Part shown: piece after piece, positions 10,431-19,443 of the stretch
How positions within the stretch are numbered: position 1 is the first letter of the stretch
Layout: the number at the start of each line of letters is the position of its first letter
Assembly (NCBI RefSeq): GCF_018130505.1
Contig: NZ_JAFCKH010000002.1
Coordinates: 124,001 to 188,000 of the forward strand
From: Bradyrhizobium tropiciagri
GTDB taxonomy: Bacteria; Pseudomonadota; Alphaproteobacteria; Rhizobiales; Xanthobacteraceae
Direction: 5' to 3'
DNA: 64,000 nucleotides
The notes under the pieces: model-generated
What the model saw: only the letters and a program-made list of their open reading frames with translations
What the model was told of the DNA's origin: nothing
Database searches by the model: none
Position numbers and translations under genes: made by a program

Positions 10431-10431
<1 letters not shown>

Positions 10432-11366
10432 CAGCCGCGCTGCCTCGGGTCGAGGATGTCGCGCAGCGCATCGCCGAACAGATTGGTGCCGAACACCGCG
10501 AGGCTGATGGCGATGCCCGGGAAGATCACCAGCCACGGCGCGACGCGGACATATTCGGCGGCGGATTCCGACAGCATGCGGCCCCAGGACGGATACGGCT
10601 CGGGAATGCCGAGGCCGAGGAACGACAGCGACGCTTCGGTCAGGATGGTCGAGCCGAGCTGCGCGGTGGCCAGCACGATCAGCGGCGCGATGGTGTTCGG
10701 CAGCACATGGCGCAGCGCGATCCGCATCTCGCTCATGCCGATCGACTTGGCGGCTTCCACGAACGGCTGCTCGCGCAGCGCCAGCGTGTTGGCGCGGATG
10801 ACGCGGGCAACCGTCGGGATCAGCGGAATCGCGATCGCGAGTATCACGTTCTGCAGCGACGGGCCGAGCGCCGCGGTCATCACCAGCGCGAGCACCAGCA
10901 GCGGCAGCGATTGCAGGATGTCGGTAACGCGCTGGAACACCAGGTCGACCCAGCCGGAGAGATAGCCGGAGGTGAGCCCGACGATCACGCCGAGGGTGGC
11001 GCCGAGTGCCGTCGAACCGATGCCGACCGCGAGCGAGATCCGCGCGCCGTGGATGATGCGGCTCCAGACGTCGCGGCCGAACGAATCAGTGCCGAACCAG
11101 TGCAATGCCGAGGGCGGCGCGAGCCGGTGCGCGGAATCGACGCTGAGCGGGTCGTAGCGGCTGATCAGATCGGCGAACAGAGCCGTGCAGACGAACAGCA
11201 CCATGATCGTCAGGCCGACGGTGCCGAGCACATGGCGCTGCGCCAGGAAGGCAAACCGTCCCCAGCCGGTGGTGGCATTGGCCCCGGCACGTCGCAGTTC
11301 GCTATCGAAATTGATCGTGGCCAAGAGGTCAGTCCCCAAACCGGATGCGCGGGTCGATCGCGGCAT
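10431..11366 (-). CDS. Peptide-type ABC transporter permease (OppC/DppC-like)
   Basis: A 311-residue inner-membrane permease with the N-terminal OppC-type segment and the [13 protein letters not shown] motif seen in DppC/OppC proteins, then the EAA loop (E-A-A-K-S-I-G-M-S...L-P-N) and about six membrane spans. It pairs with the OppB-like protein. The ATG at 11366 lies 38 bases inside the upstream gene and has a poor ribosome site. A TTG at 11324, preceded by GGGGA, would remove 14 residues and is a reasonable alternative start. Only the N-terminus is uncertain; family assignment is firm. Confidence 0.9.
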
Positions 11367-12276
11367 AGAGCATGTCGACGATGAAGTTCATGACCACCAC
11401 GACGACCGCGATGAACATCACGAGGTTCTGCACGATCGGGTAGTCGCGCCAGCGCAGCGCCTCGACCAGGAAGCGGGCGATGCCGGGGATGTTGAACACG
11501 GTCTCGGTGACGATCAGGCCGCCGATCAGGAACGCGGCCTCGATGCCGATCACGGTGATGACCGGCAGCACCGCGTTCTTCAGCGCGTGGTGATAGTTCA
11601 CCGAGGCCTCTGAAGCGCCCTTGGCGCGCGCAGTGCGGATGTAGTCCTGGCGCAGGATCTCCAGCATCGAGGAACGCGTGATGCGCATGGTGAGCGCGGC
11701 GCTGCGGAAGCCGACTGCCGCGGCCGGCACGGCATAGATGGTGAAGGCTTCGAACCAGGTCTTCGGGTTCGGGTTGAAGATCGGCATGGTGCCGAACATC
11801 GAGACCGAGGCCATCAGGATCAGGAGACCGAGCCAGAACGAGGGCAGCGACAGGCCGCTGAGGCTGACGACGCGCAGCGCATAGTCGAGCTTCGTGCCCT
11901 GATGCACGGCGCTGATCACGCCGAGCGGAATACCGATCGAGGCGGAGAACAATAACGCCAACCCCGCCAGCCGCGCCGTGATCGGGATCCGCGGCAATAT
12001 TTCCTGCAGAGCTGGCTTCTCCGAGACGTAGGAATAGCCGAGGTCGCCGTGCAGGAGGCCGCCGATCCAGCTGAGATACTGCATCACGATCGGCTGGTTG
12101 AGACCAAGCTCGCGCTCGAGATTGGCCTTGTCGGCGGGATCGACATAGCCGGCGGCAGCGAACAGGATATCGACGATGTTGCCGGGCACCACGCGCAGCA
12201 ACACGAAGATGATCACCGAGATCCCGAACAGGGTCACGAGCATCAGGAATAGGCGCCGGACGATATAGGCAAACAC
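11329..12276 (-). CDS. Peptide-type ABC transporter permease (OppB/DppB-like)
   Basis: A 315-residue permease starting with the OppB-type first span (R-R-L-F-L-M-L-V-T-L-F-G-I-S) and followed by a periplasmic region rich in charged residues, then five more spans. The EAA-loop region reads T-A-R-A-K-G-A-S-E...H-A-L-K-N-A-V-L-P. The start codon is GTG at 12276, preceded by a GGGAGAG tract. It lies between the binding-protein gene (36 bases upstream) and the second permease (overlapping), as usual for these operons. It forms half of the membrane channel for the solute delivered by the family 5 binding protein. Confidence 0.93.
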   Translation of the reverse strand: MFAYIVRRLFLMLVTLFGISVIIFVLLRVVPGNIVDILFAAAGYVDPADKANLERELGLNQPIVMQYLSWIGGLLHGDLGYSYVSEKPALQEILPRIPITARLAGLALLFSASIGIPLGVISAVHQGTKLDYALRVVSLSGLSLPSFWLGLLILMASVSMFGTMPIFNPNPKTWFEAFTIYAVPAAAVGFRSAALTMRITRSSMLEILRQDYIRTARAKGASEASVNYHHALKNAVLPVITVIGIEAAFLIGGLIVTETVFNIPGIARFLVEALRWRDYPIVQNLVMFIAVVVVVMNFIVDMLYAAIDPRIRFGD

Positions 12277-12312
12277 CCTTGGCTCTCTCCCTTTGCCGCT
12301 GCGCCGCGCTTG

Positions 12313-13911
12313 TTACTTGTCCAGCCAGACGTCTTCGTAACGATAGCCGTTATACGAGCTGTTTGACATCACCGTGATGTTCTTGACGTAGGGCTGCCAG
12401 CAGGTGCCGGTCCGGGCGTGGAAGATGATCGGGCGGGCGACATCCTCCTGCAGTTTCTTGTCGATCTCCCAGACCAGCTTCTTGCGCTTCTCGACATCGG
12501 TCTCTTCCGACTGCTTGTCGAACAGCTTCTCGATGTCCTTGTTGCAGTAGTTGGTGTAGTTGCGCTCCGAGCCGCAGGCATAGTTCTCGTAGAACGACTG
12601 GTCCGGATCGTCGACGGCGTTACCGGTCAAATTGAGCCCGAGCGAATAGTCCTTGCGCGCGACCTTCGGGAACCACTGCGCGGTATCGACGACGTCGAGC
12701 TCGGCGTCGATATAGATGCTCTTGAGCTGGTCGATCAGGATGATGGCGGGATCGCGGTAGACCGCGATGTTGCGCGTCGACACCTTGAGCTGCAGATGCT
12801 TGTCGGGGCCGTAGCCGGCCTTCTGCATCAGCTTGCGCGCTTCTTCGCGATTCTGCTCGATGTTCGGGCCATAACCGGGGATCGATTCCAGCATCTCCTT
12901 GGGCATCGCCCACAATCCTTGCGGCGCCGGCTCCATGGTGCCGCCGATATCGCCCTGGCCCTCGAACATGATCTGGATGAAGGCCTTGCGGTCGAGCGCC
13001 AACGCCAGCGCGCGGCGGACGTCGATATTGTCGAACGGCGGCGAGGTCGAATTGATGATGATGTTGGTGGAGACGTTGTTCGGCTCCACCACGCAGACGG
13101 CGTTCGGCGCCTGCGACTTGACGTCCTTGAGCAGCGGGATCGAGACCTCAGTCGGGAACGTCATGTCGAACTTGCCAGACACGAAACCCAGGATGGCGGT
13201 CGAGCGGTTGGTGATGATGGTGAACTCGATGCCGTCGAGATAAGGCAGGCCCTTCTTGAAGTAATCCGGGTTCTTGACGAGCTTGATCGACTCGTTGGCC
13301 TTGAACTCGACGAATTTGAACGGGCCGGTGCCGACAGGCTTGGTGCGCATCTCCGCCGGCGAGACGTGGCACGGATAGATCGGCGTGTAGCCCGAGGCGA
13401 GCAGCGACAGCAGCGCCGGCTGCGGCCGCTTCAGCTTGAACGAGGCCTCATAGTCGCCGTTGGTGGTGACCTCCTCGACCTGGTCGTACCAGGACTTGCG
13501 CGGGTTCTGCCGGAACTTCTGCTGCGACTTGCCCATCAGCATGTCGAAGGTGCATTTGACGTCGGCCGCGGTGAACGGCTTGCCGTCGTGCCATTTCACG
13601 TCCTTGTGCAGCTTGAAGGTCAGCGTCTTGTTGTCCGCGCTCCACGCCCAGCTCTCCGCGAGCTCGGGCCTGATCGTGGAGACGCTGTTCTGGGCGATAT
13701 GCTGGTCGAAGATGACGAGGTTGTTGAAGATCGGCATGAACGGAACGTTCAGCGAATAGGTCGCGCCCTCGTGGATCGAGGCACTGCCGGGGCTGTCGCG
13801 GTGGTAGATTCTTAAAGAACCGCCCGATTTCGGCTCGCCGTTCGCATATGAAACGTCGCTGATCGCCAGCAAAGACAACACCGCGACGGCCAGCGCTTGC
13901 ACGCTCCGCAT
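12313..13911 (-). CDS. Family 5 extracellular solute-binding protein of a peptide-type ABC importer
   Basis: A 532-residue periplasmic protein of the SBP_bac_5 family (DppA/OppA/NikA type). A Sec signal peptide ends near A-N-G at residue 24. The family core W-H-D-G-K-P-F-T-A-A-D-V-K and the N-P-D-Y-F-K-K-G-L-P-Y-L-D-G-I motif are present, and length is typical. The ATG at 13911 follows GGAGGGGA; an extension of 33 codons upstream carries no signal-like sequence. It is the first gene of the five-gene import operon. The ligand might be a peptide, opine or aromatic conjugate. A dioxygenase, a CoA ligase and a dehydrogenase next door make a small aromatic or acid substrate possible, but this is inference. 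Confidence 0.93.
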   Translation of the reverse strand: MRSVQALAVAVLSLLAISDVSYANGEPKSGGSLRIYHRDSPGSASIHEGATYSLNVPFMPIFNNLVIFDQHIAQNSVSTIRPELAESWAWSADNKTLTFKLHKDVKWHDGKPFTAADVKCTFDMLMGKSQQKFRQNPRKSWYDQVEEVTTNGDYEASFKLKRPQPALLSLLASGYTPIYPCHVSPAEMRTKPVGTGPFKFVEFKANESIKLVKNPDYFKKGLPYLDGIEFTIITNRSTAILGFVSGKFDMTFPTEVSIPLLKDVKSQAPNAVCVVEPNNVSTNIIINSTSPPFDNIDVRRALALALDRKAFIQIMFEGQGDIGGTMEPAPQGLWAMPKEMLESIPGYGPNIEQNREEARKLMQKAGYGPDKHLQLKVSTRNIAVYRDPAIILIDQLKSIYIDAELDVVDTAQWFPKVARKDYSLGLNLTGNAVDDPDQSFYENYACGSERNYTNYCNKDIEKLFDKQSEETDVEKRKKLVWEIDKKLQEDVARPIIFHARTGTCWQPYVKNITVMSNSSYNGYRYEDVWLDK

Positions 13912-14345
13912 AGTCCCCTCCACAAAATTCGGTCTCAATGGCCGATTGGCATCGACGATACCACGGTGAGGCTCTTGGGCAACCGGCCAAGGCCGCATGG
14001 GGATTGGCAATTCGGATGACGTGCGAGCATTAAAATTTCCATCGACCGGGAATAATGAGGTGCATGCGCGGAACTCAGGTTTGTTTTGCTATGCAGCGAC
14101 GGATTTCCGTTCGCATGCGGTGACGAATGATGATGAGCTTCATTGCGACCAGCGACAGTTTGCCGCCGATCATCCGGCATAGCCAACTATTTCCCCGTCA
14201 TCCTGTGGAGGCCGCGAAGCGGCCGTCTCGAAGGATGAATTGGCCGCCGGCCGGGCCGTGCATCCTTCGAGACGCGCTTCGCGCTCCTCCAGCGACAAAG
14301 GCGAAGCCTTTGCGCGGGGATGACGGGGAAGCAGGATCACCAGCA
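13912..14345. other. Gene-free stretch upstream of the peptide-transport operon
   Basis: No coding region is supported here. The first half (to about 14190) is relatively AT-rich for the window and should carry the promoter of the minus-strand transport operon; no clear promoter boxes were recognised. The second half is filled by the palindromic repeat described separately. Confidence 0.6.
14193..14328. repeat. Compound palindromic intergenic repeat
   Basis: Starts with CGTCATCC and ends with GGATGACGG. It holds GAGGCCGCGAAGCGGCC-type and CATCCTTCGAGACGCGCTTCGCGC-type sub-palindromes, and a GCCTTTGCGCGGGGATGAC end identical to one arm of the perfect hairpin at 60233-60273. Confidence 0.75.
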
Positions 14346-15233
14346 TCACTCCGCCGCCTGCGATGACGGCGGGGTGACGCTCCCAACGCCGTCGGCATCG
14401 CTCGCCGAGATCGTGGTGCGGATCATCAGGCGGCCCTCATGCGCCGGCCAGGGGCGGCCGCGATGCATGGTGGCGCGGTTGTCCCACATCACGACGTCGC
14501 CCTGCTTCCATGGATGCAGATAGCTGACCCCGGGCGCGGTCGCGGCTTCGGTCAACTGCTCGATCAGCGCCTTGCCCGCCGCGGCGTCCATGCCCTCGAC
14601 ACCATAGGCATGGGAGGCGAGATAAAGCGCGCCGCGGCCGTTGACCGGATTGCGCCAGACCATGCGCCAGCATACCGGCGGCAGCGCGTCGACCTCCTCG
14701 GTCGTTGCAAGCCCGGTAGCGACCTTGCTGCGCGAATGCGCGTAGGAGTGCCAGGCGAAGGAATTTTCCAGCCGCTTCGCGAGGTCCTTGTCGAGCCGCT
14801 CGAAGGCGAGGCGGGTCGAGACGAATTCCGTCTCGCCGCCATGCTCGGGGATGATGCGCGCCGAGAGGATCGAGGTCAGCGCCGGCGTGCGCTTGAACGA
14901 GGAATCGGTGTGCCAGAGCTGGTTCGCCTTCGCGCGCAGCTGCTGGCGGTGATCCGACGGCACCACCTTGCCGTCGGAGCCGAAGGTCGAGAGGATCACG
15001 AAATGCGACCCGGTGCCCATCGAGCCGACCTTGGTCACCTCGGGCGGGCCGAAGCGTCGGGAGAAGGCGAGCTGGATATCGTCGCTGACCTCCTGGCCGC
15101 GGAACACCAGCACCGAGTGCTCCTCGAACGCGGCGCGCACCGCCGCATAGGCGGCATCGCTGGCGGCGACATCGGCGAGGCTGACGCCGCGCAGTTCGGC
15201 GCCGAAGCCCGGAGACAGCGGGATCACGTCCAT
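14346..15233 (-). CDS. TauD/TfdA family 2-oxoglutarate-dependent dioxygenase (TfdA-like)
   Basis: A 295-residue Fe(II)/2-oxoglutarate dioxygenase. Metal ligands are visible as W-H-T-D-S-S (His108, Asp110) and M-H-R-G-R (His257). Arg268 and Arg272 lie 11 and 15 residues after the distal histidine, which is the spacing expected for the 2-oxoglutarate-binding arginine. The segments N-Q-L-W-H-T-D-S-S-F, G-G-E-T-E-F and G-D-V-V-M-W-D-N-R recall the 2,4-D dioxygenase TfdA more than taurine dioxygenase. Members hydroxylate beside an ether, sulfonate or carboxylate and release succinate and CO2. The ATG at 15233 follows GGAGGA. It lies about 100 bases downstream of a CoA ligase gene on the same strand. 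The actual substrate is not decided. Confidence 0.88.
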   Translation of the reverse strand: MDVIPLSPGFGAELRGVSLADVAASDAAYAAVRAAFEEHSVLVFRGQEVSDDIQLAFSRRFGPPEVTKVGSMGTGSHFVILSTFGSDGKVVPSDHRQQLRAKANQLWHTDSSFKRTPALTSILSARIIPEHGGETEFVSTRLAFERLDKDLAKRLENSFAWHSYAHSRSKVATGLATTEEVDALPPVCWRMVWRNPVNGRGALYLASHAYGVEGMDAAAGKALIEQLTEAATAPGVSYLHPWKQGDVVMWDNRATMHRGRPWPAHEGRLMIRTTISASDADGVGSVTPPSSQAAE

Positions 15234-15329
15234 CGGCAAATCCTCCGTTTTCTTTATCGTTGCGCCGAGCCTATGGCAGCGGCCGACCGGCCGCAAACTC
15301 GTCAGGCGCGGAGCTGATGCGCGTCTCCA

Positions 15330-16880
15330 TCACACGATGCGCGAGGTCTTGTTGCCCCAGTAGCGGTCACGCAGCAGCCGCTTGTAGAGCTTGCCGGTCG
15401 GCAGCCGCGGCAGCTCGGCCTCGAAATCGACCGAGCGCGGCACCTTCTGCCGCGACAGCGACTGCGCGCAGAACGCGATCAGCTCCTCGGCAAGTTCCGG
15501 CCCGGGTGCGATGCCGTCGGCCGGCTGCACCACCGCCTTCACCTCTTCGCCGAGATCGACATTGGGCACGCCGAACACCGCGGCGTCCGCGACCTTGGGA
15601 TGGGTGATCAGCAGGTTCTCGCATTCCTGCGGATAGATGTTCACGCCGCCGGAGATGATCATGAAGGTGGCGCGATCGGTGAGATAGAGGAAGTTGTCGT
15701 CGTCGACATAACCGACGTCGCCGACCGTGCTCATGCTGCCGTCCGCCGAGCGCGCCTCGGAGGTCTTGGCCGGATCATTGAAATATTCGAAGGCCGATCC
15801 GGTCTTGAACCACACCGTGCCGGGCGTGCCTTTGGGACACGGCTTCATGTTCTCATCGAGGATATGCAGGTCGCCGAGCAGCACCCTGCCGACGGTGCCG
15901 CGATGCGCCAGCCACTCCTCGCTGTTGCAGGCGGTGAAGCCGAGACCTTCGGTGGCGCCGTAATATTCGTGGATGATCGGGCCCCACCATTTGATCATGT
16001 CGTCCTTGACCAGCGCCGGGCAGGGCGCCGCGGCATGGATCGCGATCTCCAGCGACGACAGGTCGTAGCGGCTGCGGACCTCCTCAGGCAGCTTGAGCAT
16101 GCGCGAGAACATGGTCGGCACCAGCTGGGAGTGGGTGATACCCCATTGCTGCACCAGCTGCAGATAGCGCTCCGGATCGAAGCTCTCCATGATGACGACG
16201 GTGCCGCCCATCCGGATGGTGAGATTGACCGCGGCCTGCGGCGCCGAGTGATAGAGCGGCGCGGGGGACAAATAGACCATGCCCTCGCGGTAGTGCCAGA
16301 GCTTGGTCAGGAAATCGAACAGCGGCAGGTTTTCTGACGGCGGCTGCTCCGGCAGCGGCCGCAAAATGCCTTTCGGACGGCCGGTGGTTCCCGACGAATA
16401 CAGCATCGCAGTGCCGGCGAATTCGTCGGCGATCGGCGTCGACGGCAGGCCGGCGGTCGCCTGCTCGAGCCCGACGATGCGATCGCTCTCGCTGTTGCCG
16501 TCGACCACGATGCAGAGCTCGACCTGCGGGCACTCCTTCAGCGCCTCGCGCGCGATGTCGAGCTTCAGCTTCGAGGTGATCAGGATCCGCGACTGGCTGT
16601 TGGTGAGGATATAGGCGAGTTCGCTCGGGGTGAGGAAGGAATTGACGCAGGTGAAGTAGAGGCCGGCACGCTCGCCGGCGCCGCAGGCCTCGAGGTAGCG
16701 GTTGTTGTTCTCCATGAAGATCGAGTAGTGGTCGAGCCGCTTCATCCCGTGCTTGCGGAACAGATGCGCGAGGCGGTTGTTGCGCGCCTCCAGCTCGCGA
16801 TAGGTGACGATCTCGCCGGTGCCGGCCATGATGAAGGCGGGCTGCAGTGGACGCAGATAAGCATGCTTGCCGGTGTACAT
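15330..16880 (-). CDS. AMP-binding acyl-CoA ligase
   Basis: A 516-residue adenylate-forming enzyme. The phosphate-binding P-loop reads Y-S-S-G-T-T-G-R-P-K-G at 161-171, the adenine-binding region Y-Y-G-A-T-E-G near 300, the hinge region contains T-D-R-A-T-F-M-I-I-S-G-G-V-N-I-Y-P, and the catalytic lysine is in P-T-G-K-L-Y-K-R (Lys497). It activates a carboxylic acid to its CoA thioester through an acyl-adenylate. Length fits fatty acid or aryl acid CoA ligases. The ATG at 16880 is preceded by GAGG. It is transcribed in the same direction as the TfdA-like gene and the dehydrogenase gene. The acid is unknown; the neighbourhood favours an aromatic or aryloxy acid. Confidence 0.92.
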   Translation of the reverse strand: MYTGKHAYLRPLQPAFIMAGTGEIVTYRELEARNNRLAHLFRKHGMKRLDHYSIFMENNNRYLEACGAGERAGLYFTCVNSFLTPSELAYILTNSQSRILITSKLKLDIAREALKECPQVELCIVVDGNSESDRIVGLEQATAGLPSTPIADEFAGTAMLYSSGTTGRPKGILRPLPEQPPSENLPLFDFLTKLWHYREGMVYLSPAPLYHSAPQAAVNLTIRMGGTVVIMESFDPERYLQLVQQWGITHSQLVPTMFSRMLKLPEEVRSRYDLSSLEIAIHAAAPCPALVKDDMIKWWGPIIHEYYGATEGLGFTACNSEEWLAHRGTVGRVLLGDLHILDENMKPCPKGTPGTVWFKTGSAFEYFNDPAKTSEARSADGSMSTVGDVGYVDDDNFLYLTDRATFMIISGGVNIYPQECENLLITHPKVADAAVFGVPNVDLGEEVKAVVQPADGIAPGPELAEELIAFCAQSLSRQKVPRSVDFEAELPRLPTGKLYKRLLRDRYWGNKTSRIV

Positions 16881-16990
16881 CGAACCTCAGATCCCCCCGT
16901 TGCTCCATAATGCGATGCCGCGCAATCACATCATGATCTCATCTCCTGTCGATCGTTCCGGATAGCGGGTCTCGCGGCCCGATTCATGCG

Positions 16991-18145
16991 TCAGGCCGCT
17001 ATTTCGAGAATTTCCCGGACTTGGGCCGGATCGTCGATCCGGCGCGGATTGCGCGGCACCCAGGGCGTTCGCATCGCCTGCGCGGCGATGCGGTCGAAAT
17101 GTTCGGGGCCGACGTGCACCTCGCGCAGGCTGCGCGGCATGCCGAGCTCGCGGATGAAGCGGTCGAGCACGTCGCCGGCGTCTTCGCCAGGATGGCCCAT
17201 CGCGGCCGACACGAGCGCCTGGCGGCCGGTATCGTCGCGCTTGTTCCAGCGCATCACCGCCGGCAGCATCACGCAGGAGGTGTAGCCGTGCGGCACGTCG
17301 AACTCGGCGCCGAGCACGTAGCCGATGCCGTGGCTGGCGCCCATCGGCACGCCCGAGGCCAGCGGCCCGGTCGAGAGCCAGGTGCCGATCTGGCAGTCCA
17401 TCCGCGCGGAAATGTCGTTCGGGTCGGCCTTCACCCGCGGCAGGCCCTGCGCCAGCATCTCGAGGCCCTTGATCGCCTGGGCGTCGCCGTAAGGATGTGC
17501 CTCGCCCGAGCAGATGCCCTCGACGCAATGGTCGACGGCGCGGATGCCGGTCGACAGGAACAGCCAGGCCGGGGTGTGCACCGACAGTTCGGGATCGAGG
17601 ATGGTGGCGCGCGGCATCACCAGCGGATGGCGCAGCATCTCCTTCTGCCGCTTGGCCTCGTTGGTGACGCCGGCGATCGAGGAGAACTCGCCGCCGGCGA
17701 TCGTGGTCGGCACGCTGATCTGGCGCACCGTCGGCGGCTTCATCTCGGGCGAAACGCCGCCGCGGGTGCGGATCTCGTCGATGCCGTCGGTCGTTGTGAC
17801 GTCGTTGGCGAGGCAGAGCTGCACGGCCTTGGCGCCGTCGGTGATCGAGCCACCGCCGATGGTGACGATCAGGTCGGCGCCGGCGGCGCGGGCCTGACCG
17901 GTGGCGGCGATGACAGCAGCGCGCGGCGTATGCGCCGGCATTTGATCGAAGATGCCGACGCAGCGCTGCCCAAGCGCCTCGCGGACCTTTTCGATCTCAT
18001 CAGTCTCGCGATTGAGCGTGCCGGAGACCATCAGGAAGGCGCGCTGCGCGCCGAGCCGGTCCAGTTGCTCGACGATCGCCTCGCGCGCGGGGCGCCCGAA
18101 CACGACCTCGTCCATGGCGCCGAATACGACACGACCTCGATGCAC
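16991..18145 (-). CDS. Iron-containing alcohol dehydrogenase, maleylacetate reductase-like
   Basis: A 384-residue member of the group III metal-dependent alcohol dehydrogenases. The nucleotide-binding G-G-G-S-I-T-D-G-A-K motif lies near residue 97-106. The metal-site region includes H-C-V-E-G and the A-S-H-G-I-G-Y-V-L-G...H-G block. The N-terminal V-V-F-G region and overall length suit maleylacetate reductase, which reduces maleylacetate to 3-oxoadipate at the end of chlorocatechol or hydroxyquinol pathways. The start is GTG at 18145 with GGAGGAG ahead. No ring-cleavage dioxygenase lies in the window, so the pathway is not complete here. Another alcohol or lactaldehyde-type substrate remains possible. 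Confidence 0.85.
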   Translation of the reverse strand: MHRGRVVFGAMDEVVFGRPAREAIVEQLDRLGAQRAFLMVSGTLNRETDEIEKVREALGQRCVGIFDQMPAHTPRAAVIAATGQARAAGADLIVTIGGGSITDGAKAVQLCLANDVTTTDGIDEIRTRGGVSPEMKPPTVRQISVPTTIAGGEFSSIAGVTNEAKRQKEMLRHPLVMPRATILDPELSVHTPAWLFLSTGIRAVDHCVEGICSGEAHPYGDAQAIKGLEMLAQGLPRVKADPNDISARMDCQIGTWLSTGPLASGVPMGASHGIGYVLGAEFDVPHGYTSCVMLPAVMRWNKRDDTGRQALVSAAMGHPGEDAGDVLDRFIRELGMPRSLREVHVGPEHFDRIAAQAMRTPWVPRNPRRIDDPAQVREILEIAA

Positions 18146-18574
18146 GCGCCACTCCTCCTTGCCTGCACCGCCTTGCCGGCGGCCTTTGCGGGAGGTTAGC
18201 GGAGGAAATCGGGGCCGTCATCAGGGGGCGGCAGGTAGCGTGGTGAGGTCGGGGCCACCGTTTCTGCTGTCGTCCCTGCTTCGCGTGGACGACAGCGAGT
18301 GTGTTGCACGATCGCTCGCCACACAACGCGGTGTCATCACCCGGCTTGACCGGGTGATCCAGTATTCCAGAGACAGTCGTTGTTGAGCCGAGAGGCCGCG
18401 GCGTACTGGATCGCCCGGTCGAGCCGGGCGATGACAGATGGGGATGGGGACGCCGTCTCGCATTCTCGCGACACTGCCTGGCGGGTCTTTTGCCGAGTTG
18501 CCCGCCGGATCATTTTTTGCACCTTGCGGCGGATGGCGTGCTACAGCTTGCCGACACCTCGGGAAGGCACGGCA
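18146..18574. other. Gene-free stretch with a palindromic repeat
   Basis: No protein-coding sequence is supported. Most of 18334-18435 is a palindromic repeat. The rest probably holds the promoters for the minus-strand dehydrogenase gene and the plus-strand DUF6916-like gene, but no clear boxes were seen. Confidence 0.6.
18334..18435. repeat. Palindromic repeat (GTCATCACCCGG...CCGGGCGATGAC type)
   Basis: Outer arms are GTCATCACCCGGCTTGACCGGGTGATCCAGTA and, inverted, TACTGGATCGCCCGGTCGAGCCGGGCGATGAC, each itself a small hairpin, with a short centre between them. This is a family separate from the GTCGTCC-type hairpins. Confidence 0.8.
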
Positions 18575-18877
18575 ATGACATCATCGGTGGATCTCGCAAA
18601 GCTGCATATCGACGATTTCGCGCCACACCAGGAGGCCGTCTTCGAATTGCAGACCGCGCAAGGCATCCTGCCCTTGAAACTCGCCGAGGTCGGGCCGGCC
18701 GGCGAGAGCGGGCGGGAAGGCGGCGCGTTCGCGCTGCTGTTCACGTCGCCGCAGGGGCCGTGGCTGCCGCAAGCGATCTATCCCGTGCGGCATCCCGTGC
18801 TTGGCGTGATGGAAATCTTCCTGGTGCCGGTTGGGCCGACGGCTGGCGGCAACGGCTATCACGCGACTTTCGCGTAA
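18575..18877 (+). CDS. Small DUF6916-like protein linked to tail-collar genes
   Basis: A 100-residue protein with no signal peptide or membrane span. It carries an F-x-P-H-x-x-x-x-F-x-L motif near residue 14-25, a central F-A-L-L-F-T-S-P segment and a C-terminal M-E-I-F-L-V-P-V-G-P strand, a pattern I associate with the DUF6916 family found beside phage-tail-collar (MdpB-like) genes. The ATG at 18575 follows GGGAAGG. A longer frame back to 18380 crosses a repeat and is not supported. It converges on the acetyltransferase gene that ends 22 bases away. The function is unknown; a structural or capping role with the collar proteins is a guess from co-location. Confidence 0.75.
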   Translation: MTSSVDLAKLHIDDFAPHQEAVFELQTAQGILPLKLAEVGPAGESGREGGAFALLFTSPQGPWLPQAIYPVRHPVLGVMEIFLVPVGPTAGGNGYHATFA

Positions 18878-18899
18878 CGCTGTCGGATAGCGCCGTTCG

Positions 18900-19436
18900 T
18901 CACGCCGGCGCGGCGCTCCAGCGCATCAGGTCGTAGACGCCCTTGTCTTCCTCGGTCACGAAGCCAAGGCGGCGGTAGAGCCGCATCGCTGGATTGAGTT
19001 TCTCGACGTGGATCGATACGGCCTTGCCGGATGCGGCGGCTTCGTCGAGAAGGTCGCGCAGCACGGCCTCGCCGAGGCCCTTGCCGCGATTGTCGAGCAG
19101 GAACGCGATGTCGATGACGCGAATCTGGCTCGGCCAGCGTTCGACATAGAGGCGGCCGATATTCTCGCCGGCACGAACCACCACCAGCCAGTCGGCCTCG
19201 GGATAATATCTCTGGTAATGCGCATGCTGCGCCCGGAATTGCTGGTCCAGAAACGCAGCCTTCTGCGCGTCCGACCAGTCGAGGACGCTGAGTTCTTCCA
19301 TGCGGGTCGACATGTAGACTCGCGCAAGGAACGGCAGATCGACTTCAGTGATCGGGCGAAAGCTCAAACCTGCATCGGCCGCGCGCGCCCAACCGAACGG
19401 CGCGGCCTCTGCAACAACGGTCGAAACGTTGGACAT
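18900..19436 (-). CDS. GNAT family N-acetyltransferase
   Basis: A 178-residue acetyltransferase with the GNAT fold. The acetyl-CoA pyrophosphate loop (motif A) reads L-L-D-N-R-G-K-G-L-G-E-A-V-L near residues 111-124. The C-terminal N-P-A-M-R-L-Y-R-R-L-G-F motif B is also visible. It transfers an acetyl group from acetyl-CoA to an unknown amine. It starts 7 bases after the third collar gene, with a GGCGGAG site overlapping that gap, so it is the last gene of the four-gene collar operon. Such acetyltransferases recur beside collar-protein trios, suggesting they modify the collar proteins or their partners; this is inference. Confidence 0.9.
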   Translation of the reverse strand: MSNVSTVVAEAAPFGWARAADAGLSFRPITEVDLPFLARVYMSTRMEELSVLDWSDAQKAAFLDQQFRAQHAHYQRYYPEADWLVVVRAGENIGRLYVERWPSQIRVIDIAFLLDNRGKGLGEAVLRDLLDEAAASGKAVSIHVEKLNPAMRLYRRLGFVTEEDKGVYDLMRWSAAPA

Positions 19437-19443
19437 GCTCCGC

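Noticed and set aside
12418-13815. Long open frame antisense to the solute-binding protein gene
   Set aside because: The sense strand gives a complete family 5 binding protein with signal peptide; the antisense product is Arg/Leu/Val-rich shadow sequence.
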